Positions 15,669-24,927 of a stretch of DNA of 64,000 bases are shown here, one piece after another. The translations under genes and the position numbers were made by a program. Location: assembly GCF_902489635.1 (NCBI RefSeq), contig NZ_CABUAN010000001.1:1-64000 (forward strand), read 5' to 3'. Positions within the stretch are counted from its first letter, which is position 1; every line of letters begins with the position of its first letter. The DNA comes from an uncultured Porphyromonas sp. Its GTDB lineage: Bacteria > Bacteroidota > Bacteroidia > Bacteroidales > Porphyromonadaceae. Under the pieces are notes generated by a model that had not been told where the DNA came from, did not search any database, and worked only from the letters and a program-made list of their open reading frames with translations.

Positions 15669-18068
15669 CTAGTGATGCTTGACGCGATCAGCCTCCTCGG
15701 CACGCTTGGCAGAGTTCCACGAGGCGAGGTCGCCCGTCAGGTAGCCCGTGATGCGACGCATACGTAGTATATCCTCGCCACCACATATCGGGCACTTAGC
15801 ATAGATGACCCCCTTGTAGTGACACTCGCGACAAGTATCTATCGGGTGATTGATCGAGCCGTAGCCAATGTGGTTGTCCTGCATCAGCTTGACAATCTTG
15901 GCAATTGCTTTGACATTCTTCTTAGCCTCGCCATCGAGCTCTATATAGGTGATGTGTCCTCCCAGTGTGAGTGCGTGGAAGGGCGCCTCCAGACGTATCT
16001 TGTCCGCGATGCGTATCTCCTCCTTGACATCAATGTGGAAGGAGTTGACATAGTAAGCTCTGTCGTTGACCCCCTCGATGATCCCGTAACGCTTACGATC
16101 GAGGCGTGTGAAGCGACCTGAGAGCCCCTCGGCTGGAGTGGCTAGTACCGAGTAGTTAAGGTGATAACGCTCCTTAAACTCCTGTGCCACCTCACCCATG
16201 ATCTCGATACAATGATAGAGCGTATGCCAAGCATCCTCGTTGGTGCCGTGCCCCTCACCGTAGATAGCGCACATAGCGTTGTGCCCTCCGATGAAGCCGA
16301 TGCCGAGTGTGCCACTGTCTATCACGTGACCGACAGGATCGTTGGGACGCAGAGCTCCCCCACCCTTCCAGACATCATTGCCCATCATAAAGGGGAACTG
16401 ACGTGCCAAGGCCGTTGCCTGAAATTCGTAGCGCGTGTGTAGCTGTTCGCCCACGAGGCGAGCCATCTCACGTATCGAGGTGTAGAGCTTATTGATAGCT
16501 ATACTGCGCATCTTGCCCAGATCCTCCTTCGTACCCATCTGCTCCTTAGCATAGCGCATCGCCTCGATCGCTAGGCGCGGCAGATTGATCGTCGTAAAGG
16601 AGAGATTGCCGCGACCTATTGAGGTGCGAGGGCCATTGATATTCTCGAAGACACGCGTACGGCATCCCATCGTCGCTAGCTCATGTCGGTAGCGCAGCGG
16701 ATCCTCCGCATCCCACTCATCACTATGATTGAAGGGCGTATCGAGAAAAACAAAGTTCGGGAAAAGCGCCTTCGCCGTCGTCTCGCAAGCTTTCAGGAAG
16801 AGGTCAAAGTTTGGCGTCTCAAACTCTATCTCCCCAGCCACGGCACGGTCGAAGTCTTTCATCGCACGGTCAAAGTCAGCCTCGGAGTAGTTGACCCCCT
16901 CCTTAACCTTAAAGATCTGTATCGGGAAGACTGGCACCTCGCCACCTACGCCTAGCCCCTCGGTCGTTGCTTTCATCAGCTCCTCGATCACCATACGTCC
17001 CTCAGCAGAGGTGTCGGTACCATAGTTGATCGAGCTAAAGACCACCTGATTACCTCCACGTGAGTGCATTGTGTTGAGGTTGTGTATGAAGCCCTCCATC
17101 GCTTGATGCGTGTCACGACGTGTGCGCTCGAGTGCTTGGTTGATCAGATAGACCAGCTCTTTGCGAGGTATCTCCTTATTGACCCGCTGGCCCAGAGCTT
17201 GGCACAGATTCGTCACCGCTGTCGAGGTCGGCACGATACTGTCCAGATGCTGCCCCGCCAACTCTCGTATCTCTCGTACCGTGGGCAGGTCTGTAGCACC
17301 CTGACAGTGGAGGAATAGGAGTGTCGTGTCGGCCACATGCTTGAGAAAAGTCTTGTAGACCCCAGGTGCCATGAAGAAGTCAAAGGCTGGTATCGCCTGC
17401 CCTCCGTGCTGCTCGTTTTGGTTCGTCTGGAAGACGATCGTCGCCAGCGTCGCATAGCTCTGTATGCTCTGAGGCGTGCGGATGCTACCATTCTTCGTGT
17501 GGAAGCCTCGCTCATAGAGATCCGCCAGGTCGTACTGGATGCAGGTTGTCGTCTTCGTGGGGTAGTAATCGAGGTCGTGGATATGTATATCTCCACGACG
17601 ATGCGCCTCAGCGTACTGCGTGGGGAGCAGGTAGCGGTAGGTGTAGTCCTTAGAGACCTCCGAGGCAAAGGTCATCATCTGCCCAGCGGGTGTGTGACTA
17701 CTCATATTAGCGTTGCTCAGGTTGACATCGTTACTGTCGATGGTCACGATGCCGTCCAGGTTGCGCTTGAGCTCGCTCTTCTTCTGACGCTCCGTGTTGC
17801 GCCACTCACGATAGAGTATGTAGCGCTTAGCCACCTCAGGCTGCACCTTCATGAGCTCGCTCTCGACGAGGTCCTGCACCTCCTCGACAGAGATGACCTC
17901 CTGGTCGATGCGCGCTAGCACGCCCATGGTAACGGTCTTCGCCTCTTGGAGACACTCAGTCTGACCTGTGGCGATGTAGGCTTTGAGAACGGCGTTCTCA
18001 ATCTTCGACGGGGTAAATGGCTCTTGCAGCCCATCCCGCTTGATGATTTGTTTGATAGTTGTTGTCAT
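15669..18068 (-). CDS. nrdD: Anaerobic (class III) ribonucleoside-triphosphate reductase NrdD
   Basis: NrdD reduces ribonucleotides to deoxyribonucleotides under anaerobic conditions using a glycyl radical. The 799 residues begin with an ATP-cone regulatory domain (TIKQIIKRDGLQEPFTPSKIENAV to about residue 95), followed by the ten-stranded barrel. Near the C-terminus is a four-Cys zinc site (CREC ... CPIC) and the glycyl-radical motif RITGYL, with the radical Gly at about residue 775, within the last 31 residues. All catalytic features are present. Transcription should be controlled by the cobalamin riboswitch at 18138-18337, which implies that the organism shuts this B12-independent enzyme down when cobalamin is available. 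Confidence 0.96.
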   Translation of the reverse strand: MTTTIKQIIKRDGLQEPFTPSKIENAVLKAYIATGQTECLQEAKTVTMGVLARIDQEVISVEEVQDLVESELMKVQPEVAKRYILYREWRNTERQKKSELKRNLDGIVTIDSNDVNLSNANMSSHTPAGQMMTFASEVSKDYTYRYLLPTQYAEAHRRGDIHIHDLDYYPTKTTTCIQYDLADLYERGFHTKNGSIRTPQSIQSYATLATIVFQTNQNEQHGGQAIPAFDFFMAPGVYKTFLKHVADTTLLFLHCQGATDLPTVREIRELAGQHLDSIVPTSTAVTNLCQALGQRVNKEIPRKELVYLINQALERTRRDTHQAMEGFIHNLNTMHSRGGNQVVFSSINYGTDTSAEGRMVIEELMKATTEGLGVGGEVPVFPIQIFKVKEGVNYSEADFDRAMKDFDRAVAGEIEFETPNFDLFLKACETTAKALFPNFVFLDTPFNHSDEWDAEDPLRYRHELATMGCRTRVFENINGPRTSIGRGNLSFTTINLPRLAIEAMRYAKEQMGTKEDLGKMRSIAINKLYTSIREMARLVGEQLHTRYEFQATALARQFPFMMGNDVWKGGGALRPNDPVGHVIDSGTLGIGFIGGHNAMCAIYGEGHGTNEDAWHTLYHCIEIMGEVAQEFKERYHLNYSVLATPAEGLSGRFTRLDRKRYGIIEGVNDRAYYVNSFHIDVKEEIRIADKIRLEAPFHALTLGGHITYIELDGEAKKNVKAIAKIVKLMQDNHIGYGSINHPIDTCRECHYKGVIYAKCPICGGEDILRMRRITGYLTGDLASWNSAKRAEEADRVKHH

Positions 18069-18086
18069 ACTTCAATTCCCGAAAGT

Positions 18087-18106
18087 AATGTGAGGACATC
18101 CACATT
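18087..18106 (-). promoter_or_regulatory. Possible expression-platform hairpin before nrdD
   Basis: On the minus strand AATGTG (18106-18101) can pair with CACATT (18092-18087), placing a small stem about 20 bases before the nrdD start codon and 30 bases after the riboswitch. It could contribute to blocking translation when cobalamin is bound. This is inferred from position only. Confidence 0.3.
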
Positions 18107-18137
18107 TCTTCCTTCTCTCGTGCTATCTCCGTCTACT

Positions 18138-18337
18138 AGGGTCGGTCTTCTGACTTATCTCGTCGGGACTAGGCTGTGTGTGGCGTAGCCCTACTTGGAG
18201 CGATCTCCTTCCCATCTTACATTGTTCAGACAGTGGATTATGTGATCCTCCTCTATAGCGAGAATTACAGCAGCGGGTTCTGTACTGGACTTGCACCAGT
18301 TTCCCAGTGACTAGGCGATGTGCACTAGTACACCCTA
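18138..18337 (-). promoter_or_regulatory. Cobalamin (B12) riboswitch controlling nrdDG
   Basis: Read on the minus strand, this leader carries the cobalamin aptamer landmarks in order. They are a 5' GGGTG arm (18335-18331), CACTGGGAA, GTGCAAGTCCAG, AACCCGCTGCTGTAA, the TCCACTGTC segment, GATGGGAAGG, CACAGCC, and the 3' B12-box-like AAGTCAGAAGACCGACCC. The 3' GACCC can pair with the 5' GGGTG to close the aptamer. It ends about 70 bases before nrdD. Riboswitches of this class bind adenosylcobalamin and normally switch the downstream gene off. Placement ahead of a B12-independent ribonucleotide reductase is a known regulatory pattern in bacteria that also have a B12-dependent one. Confidence 0.92.
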
Positions 18338-18596
18338 TTAGTATTATGAGATTGCAAACGAACGAAAGGAGGTCGGCGTAAAACATCCTCGTTTATTGCA
18401 AGTGCAATATTACAACATTCCAACGAGATAACCAAATAAAACAACTTCAAAATCGATAGCTGTTGAAAAGTTATCCAAAGCAAATTCGTAATACGCTGTT
18501 GTTTAGTAATTTGTGAAAACGCTACTTCCGAGAAGTTTTCCAATTAGGATATTCTGATACCTCGTTTCGTCTACGAACTTGTCGACACCGACAACT
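18338..18596. other. AT-rich spacer upstream of the riboswitch
   Basis: No gene is supported here. The nrdD promoter should lie just above 18337 on the minus strand. A weak candidate -7 box reads TTCGTTTG at about 18353-18360. Confidence 0.35.
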
Positions 18597-18603
18597 ATAA
18601 CCC

Positions 18604-18637
18604 TTTGTATGGACGCACGACCATGCGTCCATACAAA
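18604..18637. repeat. REP-like palindrome, family E, copy 1
   Basis: A perfect 14-bp stem TTTGTATGGACGCA (18604-18617) pairs with its complement at 18624-18637 around a 6-nt loop. The core GGACGCA...TGCGTCC recurs at 21021-21041 and 52917-52937. It is preceded by CCC after a taa, a prefix shared with copy 3 (aaccctttgt). Confidence 0.85.
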
Positions 18638-18697
18638 ATCGTTACTCGTTTCGCTTTGATACTAGAATGTGCGAATGCGTGCAATACCGCCAAAAGT

Positions 18698-18728
18698 TTT
18701 GTAGTATCAAAAGTTTGTTGTACTTTTG
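18698..18728 (+). promoter_or_regulatory. Promoter of tRNA-Thr, consensus spacing
   Basis: TTTG at 18698-18701, then exactly 19 bases, then TACTTTTG at 18721-18728. This is the full Bacteroidetes -33/-7 consensus. It ends 15 bases before the mature tRNA 5' end. Confidence 0.85.
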
Positions 18729-18743
18729 CATCGTCAATGAGAC

Positions 18744-18816
18744 GCCGAAATAGCTCAGTTGGTAGAGCAACTCATTCGTAATGAGTAGGTCGCCGGTTCG
18801 AGTCCGGCTTTCGGCT
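18744..18816 (+). tRNA. tRNA-Thr (anticodon CGT)
   Basis: A complete 73-nt cloverleaf is visible. The acceptor stem GCCGAAA pairs with TTTCGGC, the D arm is GCTC-AGTTGGTA-GAGC, the anticodon stem ACTCA/TGAGT encloses the loop TTCGTAA with CGT at the anticodon, the variable loop is AGGTC, and the T arm is GCCGG-TTCGAGT-CCGGC. CCA is not encoded. It reads the threonine codon ACG. Confidence 0.97.
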
Positions 18817-18854
18817 CTTATATCACCTACTTAGGGCGTCGTCTATAGTGGTCT

Positions 18855-18883
18855 ACCCGACCCTGTAGGGGGTGCCTTTTTTC
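18855..18883 (+). terminator. Possible terminator after tRNA-Thr
   Basis: A short GC-rich hairpin (ACCC...GGGGT or an alternative CTAC/GTAG pairing) is followed by CCTTTTTT. The stem is imperfect, so read-through into fhs, which starts at 18910, is possible. Confidence 0.45.
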
Positions 18884-18909
18884 TTTATAACTAACAACAT
18901 AGTACCACA

Positions 18910-20580
18910 ATGAAATCAGATATTCAGATAGCTCGTGAGTGCCAGCTCAAGCCTATTGAGGAGATCGCTCACCAGCTCAACATCACAGATCAAGAACTAG
19001 AGCCTTACGGGCACTACATCGGTAAGGTATCGCACGAGCGCATGGATCCCGACAAGATAGCCCAGAGCAACCTCATCCTCGTGACCGCGATCACACCGAC
19101 CAAGGCCGGTGTCGGTAAGACCACCGTCTCCATCGGTCTCGCTCTAGGACTCAACAAGATCGGCAAGAGTGCCGCCGTGGCTCTTCGTGAGCCCTCGCTC
19201 GGACCCTGCTTCGGTATGAAGGGTGGTGCCGCGGGTGGTGGATACGCACAGGTGCTCCCCATGGAGAACATCAACCTCCACTTCACCGGCGATTTTCACG
19301 CCATCACCTCGGCGCACAACATGATCACCGCACTCCTAGACAACTATATCTATCAGAATAGAAATAGCTGCGAGGGACTCTCCGAGGTGCTCTGGAAGCG
19401 CGTCCTCGACGTTAACGACCGCTCACTGCGTAACTGCATCACCGGTCTAGGGGGCGTAGGCAATGGCGTCCCCACAGAGACCGGCTTCGATATCACCCCC
19501 GCGAGTGAGATCATGGCGATCCTCTGCCTCGCATCAGATCTAGACGACCTGCGCCGTCGTATCGACAATATCCTACTCGGCTATACCAAGGCTAAGGAGC
19601 CATTTCATGTCAAGGATCTAGGCATCGGAGGTGCTATCACCATCCTCCTGAAGGATGCCATCAAGCCTAACCTCGTACAGACCACCGAGGGGACACCCGC
19701 CTTCATCCATGGCGGACCTTTTGCCAATATCGCTCACGGCTGTAACTCGATCATCGCGACTAAGATGGCTATGTCTTGCTGCGACTACACGATCACGGAG
19801 GCAGGCTTCGGTGCCGACCTCGGTGCAGAGAAGTTCCTAGACATCAAGTGTCGTGTAGCGGGCATCACTCCCAAGCTGACAGTCATCGTCGCTACCCTCG
19901 CGGGTCTTAAGATGCACGGCGATGTCAACGAGAAGCAGATCTACGAGAAGGACATAGAGGGTGTGCGTAAGGGTCTTGCTAACCTCGATCGTCACGTGCA
20001 CAACCTGCACAACTTCGGGCAGACGGTGGTTGTCGCCTTCAACCGCTACGCTACCGACACCGACGAGGAGATCGAGATCGTACGCAATCACTGCGAGCAG
20101 GTCCTAGGCTGCGGCTTTGCGATCAACAACGCTTACAGCGAGGGTGGCAAGGGTGCTACCGAGCTGGCTAAGCTGGTCGTCAAGACCATCGAGGAGCACC
20201 CCTCAGAGCCTATCGATCACGTCTACGAGCTCAGCGAGCCGGTCAAGACAAAGGTCGAGCACATCGCTAAGCGCATCTACGGCGCTGCCAACGTCACCTA
20301 CAGTAGCAAGGCAGAGAAGAAGCTCGCTCGCATCCACGAGCTCAACATGGAGCGCTACCCTATCTGCATCGCCAAGACGCAGTACTCCTTCTCGGCAGAT
20401 CCCAAGGGTTATGGCGACATACGCGACTTCGACATGAAGGTCGAGGACATCGTCCTCAACAGCGGCGCTGAGATGATCGTCGTCATCATGGGCAGCATCA
20501 TGCGTATGCCAGGACTACCCAAGGAGCCACAAGCCATCCACATGGACATCGTCGATGGCGTCATCGAGGGGCTGAGCTAA
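18910..20580 (+). CDS. fhs: Formate--tetrahydrofolate ligase
   Basis: The enzyme joins formate to tetrahydrofolate using ATP, giving 10-formyl-THF for purine and formyl-Met synthesis. It can also run in reverse to make ATP in fermenters. The 556 residues match the family. The nucleotide loop [10 protein letters not shown] is at about residues 63-72, and the glycine-rich [18 protein letters not shown] segment characteristic of the family follows near residues 100-120. A tRNA-Thr gene lies 94 bases upstream, and a strong terminator at 20651-20690 closes the unit. Confidence 0.97.
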   Translation: MKSDIQIARECQLKPIEEIAHQLNITDQELEPYGHYIGKVSHERMDPDKIAQSNLILVTAITPTKAGVGKTTVSIGLALGLNKIGKSAAVALREPSLGPCFGMKGGAAGGGYAQVLPMENINLHFTGDFHAITSAHNMITALLDNYIYQNRNSCEGLSEVLWKRVLDVNDRSLRNCITGLGGVGNGVPTETGFDITPASEIMAILCLASDLDDLRRRIDNILLGYTKAKEPFHVKDLGIGGAITILLKDAIKPNLVQTTEGTPAFIHGGPFANIAHGCNSIIATKMAMSCCDYTITEAGFGADLGAEKFLDIKCRVAGITPKLTVIVATLAGLKMHGDVNEKQIYEKDIEGVRKGLANLDRHVHNLHNFGQTVVVAFNRYATDTDEEIEIVRNHCEQVLGCGFAINNAYSEGGKGATELAKLVVKTIEEHPSEPIDHVYELSEPVKTKVEHIAKRIYGAANVTYSSKAEKKLARIHELNMERYPICIAKTQYSFSADPKGYGDIRDFDMKVEDIVLNSGAEMIVVIMGSIMRMPGLPKEPQAIHMDIVDGVIEGLS

Positions 20581-20650
20581 AAGCAAGTCGGGTAAACCGA
20601 CGAGACGTAATCCCCACTGTAAGGATCACGTCTCTAACATCTAATTCAAT

Positions 20651-20690
20651 AGCCACGGAGAAGGTAGATATCTTCTCTGTGGCTATTTTT
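20651..20690 (+). terminator. Terminator after fhs
   Basis: The 13-bp stem AGCCACGGAGAAG (20651-20663) pairs with CTTCTCTGTGGCT (20672-20684), followed by ATTTTT. A weaker upstream hairpin (GAGACGT...ACGTCTC, about 20601-20634) without a T run precedes it. The stem abuts repeat copy A3. Confidence 0.85.
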
Positions 20691-20696
20691 CATTCT

Positions 20697-20820
20697 CCAC
20701 GTAGGGAAGAAAAAATTCCTCCGAAGTTTCATTTCATTCCTCCGAAGTTTCATTTCATTCTTCCGAAGTTTTATTTCGCGCCCACGTGGAGATCTTTTCG
20801 TCCCTCCGTGGGGATTTTGA
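20697..20820. repeat. Composite 21/22-nt palindrome array, family A, copy 3
   Basis: Three 21-nt units occupy 20716-20736, 20737-20757 and 20758-20778 (core TCCGAAGTTTCATTTCA). They are flanked by a degenerate CCACGTAGG on the left (about 20697) and an exact CCACGTGG at 20782-20789. Degraded relatives (ccctccgtggggat, caggtgg) continue to about 20870. The order matches copy 2. Confidence 0.9.
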
Positions 20821-21169
20821 AATCCCTTCCTTGGAATTTTTTCGTCCCAACCCAGGTGGGACAAATTCGTCTCATGGGTATGGGACGACTCTTCCGGACT
20901 ATTTACCACATTATATAGGTAGCCTAGTCGACACGTGTAACCCGCTAAAGGTTCGCTAGCACCTACTAGACGACGTCACACTTTGGCACAATGCATAACT
21001 CCGTAACCATTGACGGGGACGGACGCACAGATCGTGCGTCCATACCAGTCGTTACACGTCTTGCTGTATTACAACGACCATGCGTCCGTATGTCACGGCT
21101 GGTTCGGAGACAGACGCTCCGCGGGAGTGCGTGCGTCCTTTGAGGAGTGGAGGGTGAGAGCTTTTTTTG
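20821..21169. other. Intergenic spacer before thrS
   Basis: It holds degraded family A remnants, a REP-like palindrome (next entry) and imperfect GC-rich inverted sequences to about 21140. No reading frame is credible. Confidence 0.5.
21021..21041. repeat. REP-like palindrome, family E, copy 2
   Basis: GGACGCAC (21021-21028) pairs with GTGCGTCC (21034-21041). The flanks (tcgttac...cgt) resemble those of copy 1. A further ATGCGTCC fragment at about 21079-21086 suggests a second decayed half. Confidence 0.75.
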
Positions 21170-21177
21170 TACCTTTG
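21170..21177 (+). promoter_or_regulatory. -7 promoter box of thrS
   Basis: TACCTTTG lies 79 bases upstream of the thrS ATG. No TTTG occurs at the ideal -33 spacing. Confidence 0.55.
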
Positions 21178-21255
21178 TGGCGTATATACCTTTTTTGAGA
21201 TGATTGCAGCGAGCAAGAGTCTCCTTATTATATAGTCGACTACAACACACCACTT

Positions 21256-23208
21256 ATGTCTGATCAGATACATATCACACTACCCGATGGCAGTGTGAAG
21301 GAAATGAAGCAGGGGGTGACCCCGCTAGATATAGCGAATAGCATCAGCGAGCGACTGGCGCAGGAGGTGCTGGCTGCTGAGTGCGATGGCAAGCTCATAG
21401 ATGTGCGTACACCGCTGATGCATGATGCCCACATCAAGCTCCTCAAGTGGGAGGACGAGGGCGGCAAGCACGCCTTCTGGCATACCTCGGCTCACCTTAT
21501 GGCGGAGGCACTGCAGGAGCTTTATCCTGGCGTACAGTTTGGCATAGGGCCTGCTATCGATGCGGGCTTTTACTATGATATAGATACTGGTGACGAGGTG
21601 ATCAAGTCGGAGGATCTGCCGAAGATCGAGGCTAAGATGCTGGAGCTGGCACGTCGCAAGGAGACGCTCGAGCGTAAGTCGATCTCTAAGAGCGATGCTC
21701 TGGACTTCTTCAAAAAGACGGGTCAGGGCTACAAGCTAGAGCTGATCAACGATCTAGAGGATGGCACCATCACGACCTATACGCAGGGTGCCTTCACGGA
21801 CCTCTGCCGTGGTCCGCACCTCCCCTCTACAGCACCTATCAAGGCGGTCAAGCTACTGAGCGTGGCTGGTGCTTATTGGCGTGGCGATGAGACGCGCAAG
21901 CAATTGACTCGTATATATGGTATCACCTTCCCCAAGAAGAAGCTCCTCGATGAGTATCTCGCACTGCTCGAAGAGGCGAAGAAGCGTGACCACCGCAAGA
22001 TAGGTAAGGAGCTAGAGCTCTTTGCTTTCTCACAGCGTGTCGGACAGGGCCTGCCTCTATGGCTACCACGTGGTACGCAGCTGAGACTCAAGCTCGAGGA
22101 CTTCCTCAAGCGTATCCAGAAGCGCTACGGCTACCAGCAGGTCATGACGCCTCACATCGGCAATGTGGAGCTCTACAAGACGAGCGGTCACTATGCTAAG
22201 TATGGTGCTGACTCATTCCAAGTGATCACGACTCCTCAGGAGGGTGAGGCCTTCATGCTGAAGCCGATGAACTGCCCCCATCACTGCGAGATATATAGGC
22301 TCAAGCCGCACTCCTACAGAGATCTGCCAGTACGTCTGGCTGAGTTTGGCACAGTCTATCGCTACGAGCAGAGCGGTGAGCTACACGGCTTGACGCGTGT
22401 ACGCGGCTTTACGCAAGACGATGCACACATCTTCTGCCGTCCTGATCAGGTCAAGGAGGAGTTCCTCAAGGTGATGGACATTATCTTCATCATCTTTAAG
22501 GCTCTAGACTTTGAGAACTTTGAGGCGCAGATTTCTCTACGTAGTCAGACTGACCGTAGCAAGTACATCGGTAGCGAAGAGAACTGGGATCGTGCTGAGC
22601 AAGCGATCATCGAGGCTTGTCAGGAGGCTGGTCTACCAGCCCATGTCGAGTACGACGAGGCTGCTTTCTACGGTCCGAAGCTTGACTTTATGGTCAAGGA
22701 TGCTCTCGGTAGACGCTGGCAGCTGGGTACGATCCAGGTAGACTACAACCTACCAGAGCGATTTGACCTAGAGTACACAGGCGAGGACAATCAGAAGCAC
22801 CGCCCCGTGATGATACACCGCGCACCCTTTGGCTCTATGGAGCGATTTGTAGCGGTACTCATAGAGCACACAGCGGGCAAGTTCCCCCTATGGCTGGCAC
22901 CCGACCAAGTGGTCATACTGCCTGTCTCGGAGCGTTTCAACGATTACGCTTATGAGGTGGCTGCAGCCCTGAGCGAGCAAGACATTAGCGTATCCGTTGA
23001 CGACCGCAATGAGAAGGTGGGTCGCAAGATACGTGACAATGAGCTCAAGCGTATCCCCTACATGCTGATCGTCGGTGAGCAGGAGCAGGCCGACGGCACA
23101 GTTTCAGTGCGTAAGCAGGGCGAGGGTGATGCAGGTACAGAAAAAATTAGTACCTTTGCCGAGCGTATCCTTCAGGAGATAGAGAGTCAGATGAATGCCA
23201 GAGGGTAG
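21256..23208 (+). CDS. thrS: Threonyl-tRNA synthetase
   Basis: The enzyme charges tRNA-Thr with threonine. The 650-residue protein has the full bacterial architecture. An N-terminal TGS domain covers residues 1-65, and an editing domain contains [11 protein letters not shown] (HxxxH). The class II catalytic core carries the zinc-ligand region [12 protein letters not shown] and motif 2 ([16 protein letters not shown]). A C-terminal anticodon-binding domain covers about the last 100 residues ([17 protein letters not shown]). infC, rpmI and rplT follow, the common translation gene order. The gap to infC is 112 bases. Confidence 0.97.
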   Translation: MSDQIHITLPDGSVKEMKQGVTPLDIANSISERLAQEVLAAECDGKLIDVRTPLMHDAHIKLLKWEDEGGKHAFWHTSAHLMAEALQELYPGVQFGIGPAIDAGFYYDIDTGDEVIKSEDLPKIEAKMLELARRKETLERKSISKSDALDFFKKTGQGYKLELINDLEDGTITTYTQGAFTDLCRGPHLPSTAPIKAVKLLSVAGAYWRGDETRKQLTRIYGITFPKKKLLDEYLALLEEAKKRDHRKIGKELELFAFSQRVGQGLPLWLPRGTQLRLKLEDFLKRIQKRYGYQQVMTPHIGNVELYKTSGHYAKYGADSFQVITTPQEGEAFMLKPMNCPHHCEIYRLKPHSYRDLPVRLAEFGTVYRYEQSGELHGLTRVRGFTQDDAHIFCRPDQVKEEFLKVMDIIFIIFKALDFENFEAQISLRSQTDRSKYIGSEENWDRAEQAIIEACQEAGLPAHVEYDEAAFYGPKLDFMVKDALGRRWQLGTIQVDYNLPERFDLEYTGEDNQKHRPVMIHRAPFGSMERFVAVLIEHTAGKFPLWLAPDQVVILPVSERFNDYAYEVAAALSEQDISVSVDDRNEKVGRKIRDNELKRIPYMLIVGEQEQADGTVSVRKQGEGDAGTEKISTFAERILQEIESQMNARG

Positions 23209-23320
23209 TCATCCGCCTTTTATCTCAAGAGAAAGATAAGTCGTATCAATCTAAGCACTAGATCAAATAACCCCAACCTAGCACACTGCTAACGAATCAC
23301 TAACTGCTAATTGCAGACGA

Positions 23321-23950
23321 ATGGCAAACAGTAGAAATTTCAGACGTCCACCCATCAAAGAGCAACCGAACCGGATCAACGAGCAGATACCTCATCGTGA
23401 GGTACGTCTCGTCGGTGACAATGTAGAGCAGGGGGTCTACCCTATCCAGCAAGCTCGTCGTATAGCCGAGCTGCAGGGTCTAGACCTTGTGGAGATCTCT
23501 CCGAATGCGGAGCCGCCCGTATGTCGTGTGACTGACTACCAGAAGTTTCTCTACCAGCAGAAGAAGCGACAGAAGGAGCAGAAGGCTAAGCAAGCTAAGG
23601 TGGTCGTCAAGGAGATCCGCTTCGGACCTCAGACGGATGACCACGACTACAACTTCAAGCTACGTCACGCCGAGGGCTTCCTCAAGGAGGGCTTTAAGGT
23701 GAAGGCGTACGTCTTCTTCCGTGGTCGCAGCATCCTCTTTAAGGATCAGGGCGAGATACTTCTCCTGCGCTTTGCCAACGACCTAGAGGATCTGGCACGT
23801 GTCGAGAACATGCCCGTGCTGGAGGGCAAGCGCATGACGATCATGCTAGCCCCCAAGCCAGCCTCTGCCAAGGGTAAGAAGAAAGAGCCTAAGCAGACCA
23901 GCGAGGAGCAGGCTGATCAAGATGCCTCTGAGAAGAACGATGACGAGTAG
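23321..23950 (+). CDS. infC: Translation initiation factor IF-3
   Basis: IF-3 binds the 30S subunit, prevents premature 50S joining and checks the start codon. The 209-residue protein has both domains. The N-domain runs to about residue 85 ([21 protein letters not shown]), a basic linker helix ([18 protein letters not shown]) follows, and the C-domain begins [21 protein letters not shown] Lys/Glu-rich disordered tail of about 30 residues follows. It begins with an ordinary ATG, not the AUU seen in enterobacteria, so start-codon autoregulation of that kind is not indicated. Confidence 0.96.
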   Translation: MANSRNFRRPPIKEQPNRINEQIPHREVRLVGDNVEQGVYPIQQARRIAELQGLDLVEISPNAEPPVCRVTDYQKFLYQQKKRQKEQKAKQAKVVVKEIRFGPQTDDHDYNFKLRHAEGFLKEGFKVKAYVFFRGRSILFKDQGEILLLRFANDLEDLARVENMPVLEGKRMTIMLAPKPASAKGKKKEPKQTSEEQADQDASEKNDDE

Positions 23951-24109
23951 TCACAGTATAGACACATTCATGAGCAAATAAAGTCACCTACCCTACCAGC
24001 TATGCTCCGTGCGTAGCAGACTATCCAAACAGGCATAGGCGTGCCTCTAGGTAGTTGGTCAGGATGGTGCATCTAACAATAGTTTCACACAATTCAAAAT
24101 CCAAACAAA
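23951..24109 (+). other. Long leader between infC and rpmI
   Basis: This 159-nt gap is unusually large inside an otherwise compact ribosomal operon. It contains short complementary stretches, including GGCA-taggcg-TGCC near 24032-24046 and CTACC/GGTAG pairs around it, so it may fold. A ribosomal-protein-binding leader (L20 autoregulation) is a reasonable guess but no known consensus is recognised. Confidence 0.3.
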
Positions 24110-24304
24110 ATGCCTAAACAGAAGACAGTATCAGGCGCTAAGAAGCGTTTTTTCCTGACAGGTAGCGGACGCATCAAGCGTAAGCATGCGTACAAGAGTC
24201 ACATCCTCACCAAAAAGAGCAAGAAGCGTAAGCGCAACCTTACCTACACCGCTCTCGTGGATCCACACAATGAGAAGAGCGTCAAGGAGATGCTCAACCT
24301 TTAA
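24110..24304 (+). CDS. rpmI: 50S ribosomal protein L35
   Basis: This 64-residue, strongly basic protein has the L35 signature at its start ([20 protein letters not shown]) and the [20 protein letters not shown] stretch. It is a structural protein of the large ribosomal subunit. It lies between infC and rplT, its usual place, and rplT follows after 57 bases. Confidence 0.97.
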   Translation: MPKQKTVSGAKKRFFLTGSGRIKRKHAYKSHILTKKSKKRKRNLTYTALVDPHNEKSVKEMLNL

Positions 24305-24361
24305 TCGAGGACTCAACAGAGTTTAGTACGTATTTATCAAACACACTAATCGACACAAGAA

Positions 24362-24709
24362 ATGCCTAGATCAGTAAATCACGTCGCTTCACGAGCTAAG
24401 CGCAAAAGAATACTCAAGCTAACACGCGGATACATCGGTGCCCGCAGCAACGTCTGGACCGTAGCCAAGAATGGCTGGGAGAAGGGTCTCACCTATGCTT
24501 ACCGTGACCGTAAGAACAAGAAGCGCTCTTTCCGCGCTCTATGGATACAGCGTATCAATGCTGCTGCACGTCTAGAGGGTATGACCTACTCTACACTGAT
24601 GGGTGCCCTACACAAGCAGGGGATTGAGATCAATCGTAAGGTCCTCGCTGACCTCGCTATGAACAATCCCGCAGCCTTTAAGTCTATCTGCGAAAAGGCT
24701 AGAGGCTAA
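24362..24709 (+). CDS. rplT: 50S ribosomal protein L20
   Basis: This 115-residue basic protein has the typical L20 pattern: [19 protein letters not shown], then [10 protein letters not shown] and [12 protein letters not shown], with a C-terminal globular part ([19 protein letters not shown]). L20 binds 23S rRNA early in assembly and, in several bacteria, represses its own operon. It is the last gene of the run, and a long imperfect hairpin follows. Confidence 0.97.
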   Translation: MPRSVNHVASRAKRKRILKLTRGYIGARSNVWTVAKNGWEKGLTYAYRDRKNKKRSFRALWIQRINAAARLEGMTYSTLMGALHKQGIEINRKVLADLAMNNPAAFKSICEKARG

Positions 24710-24733
24710 AGACGGGCTCTATAAATACAAAGC

Positions 24734-24800
24734 CTAGGCGCAAGACACAGGACGCACGATGTCTCCTTGATGACATCACGATCTTGAGTCTTGCGTCTAG
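24734..24800 (+). terminator. Long hairpin after rplT
   Basis: The outer stem CTAGGCGCAAGAC (24734-24746) pairs with GTCTTGCGTCTAG (24788-24800) through one G-T pair. An inner GATGTC/GACATC stem lies within it. There is no T run, so it may protect the 3' end or be a decayed inverted repeat and not a true intrinsic terminator. Confidence 0.5.
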
Positions 24801-24927
24801 TCATTAATCTATCTTCTATCGAGTCGCTATGGCTATGGTCAGCAGACGTCTCCAGCTGTAGCAGGCTTAGGTGTGGCGACACACTCCTTTCTGTCATCTT
24901 ACAACACTCTTCAATCCATAATATAGT

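Noticed and set aside
17337..17918. Long plus-strand frame opposite nrdD
   Set aside because: It is a shadow of a well-conserved coding region. It has no promoter and shows no recognisable family.
18817..18909. Possible riboswitch upstream of fhs
   Set aside because: Only a weak hairpin and T run are present, better explained as a tRNA terminator. No aptamer blocks are seen.
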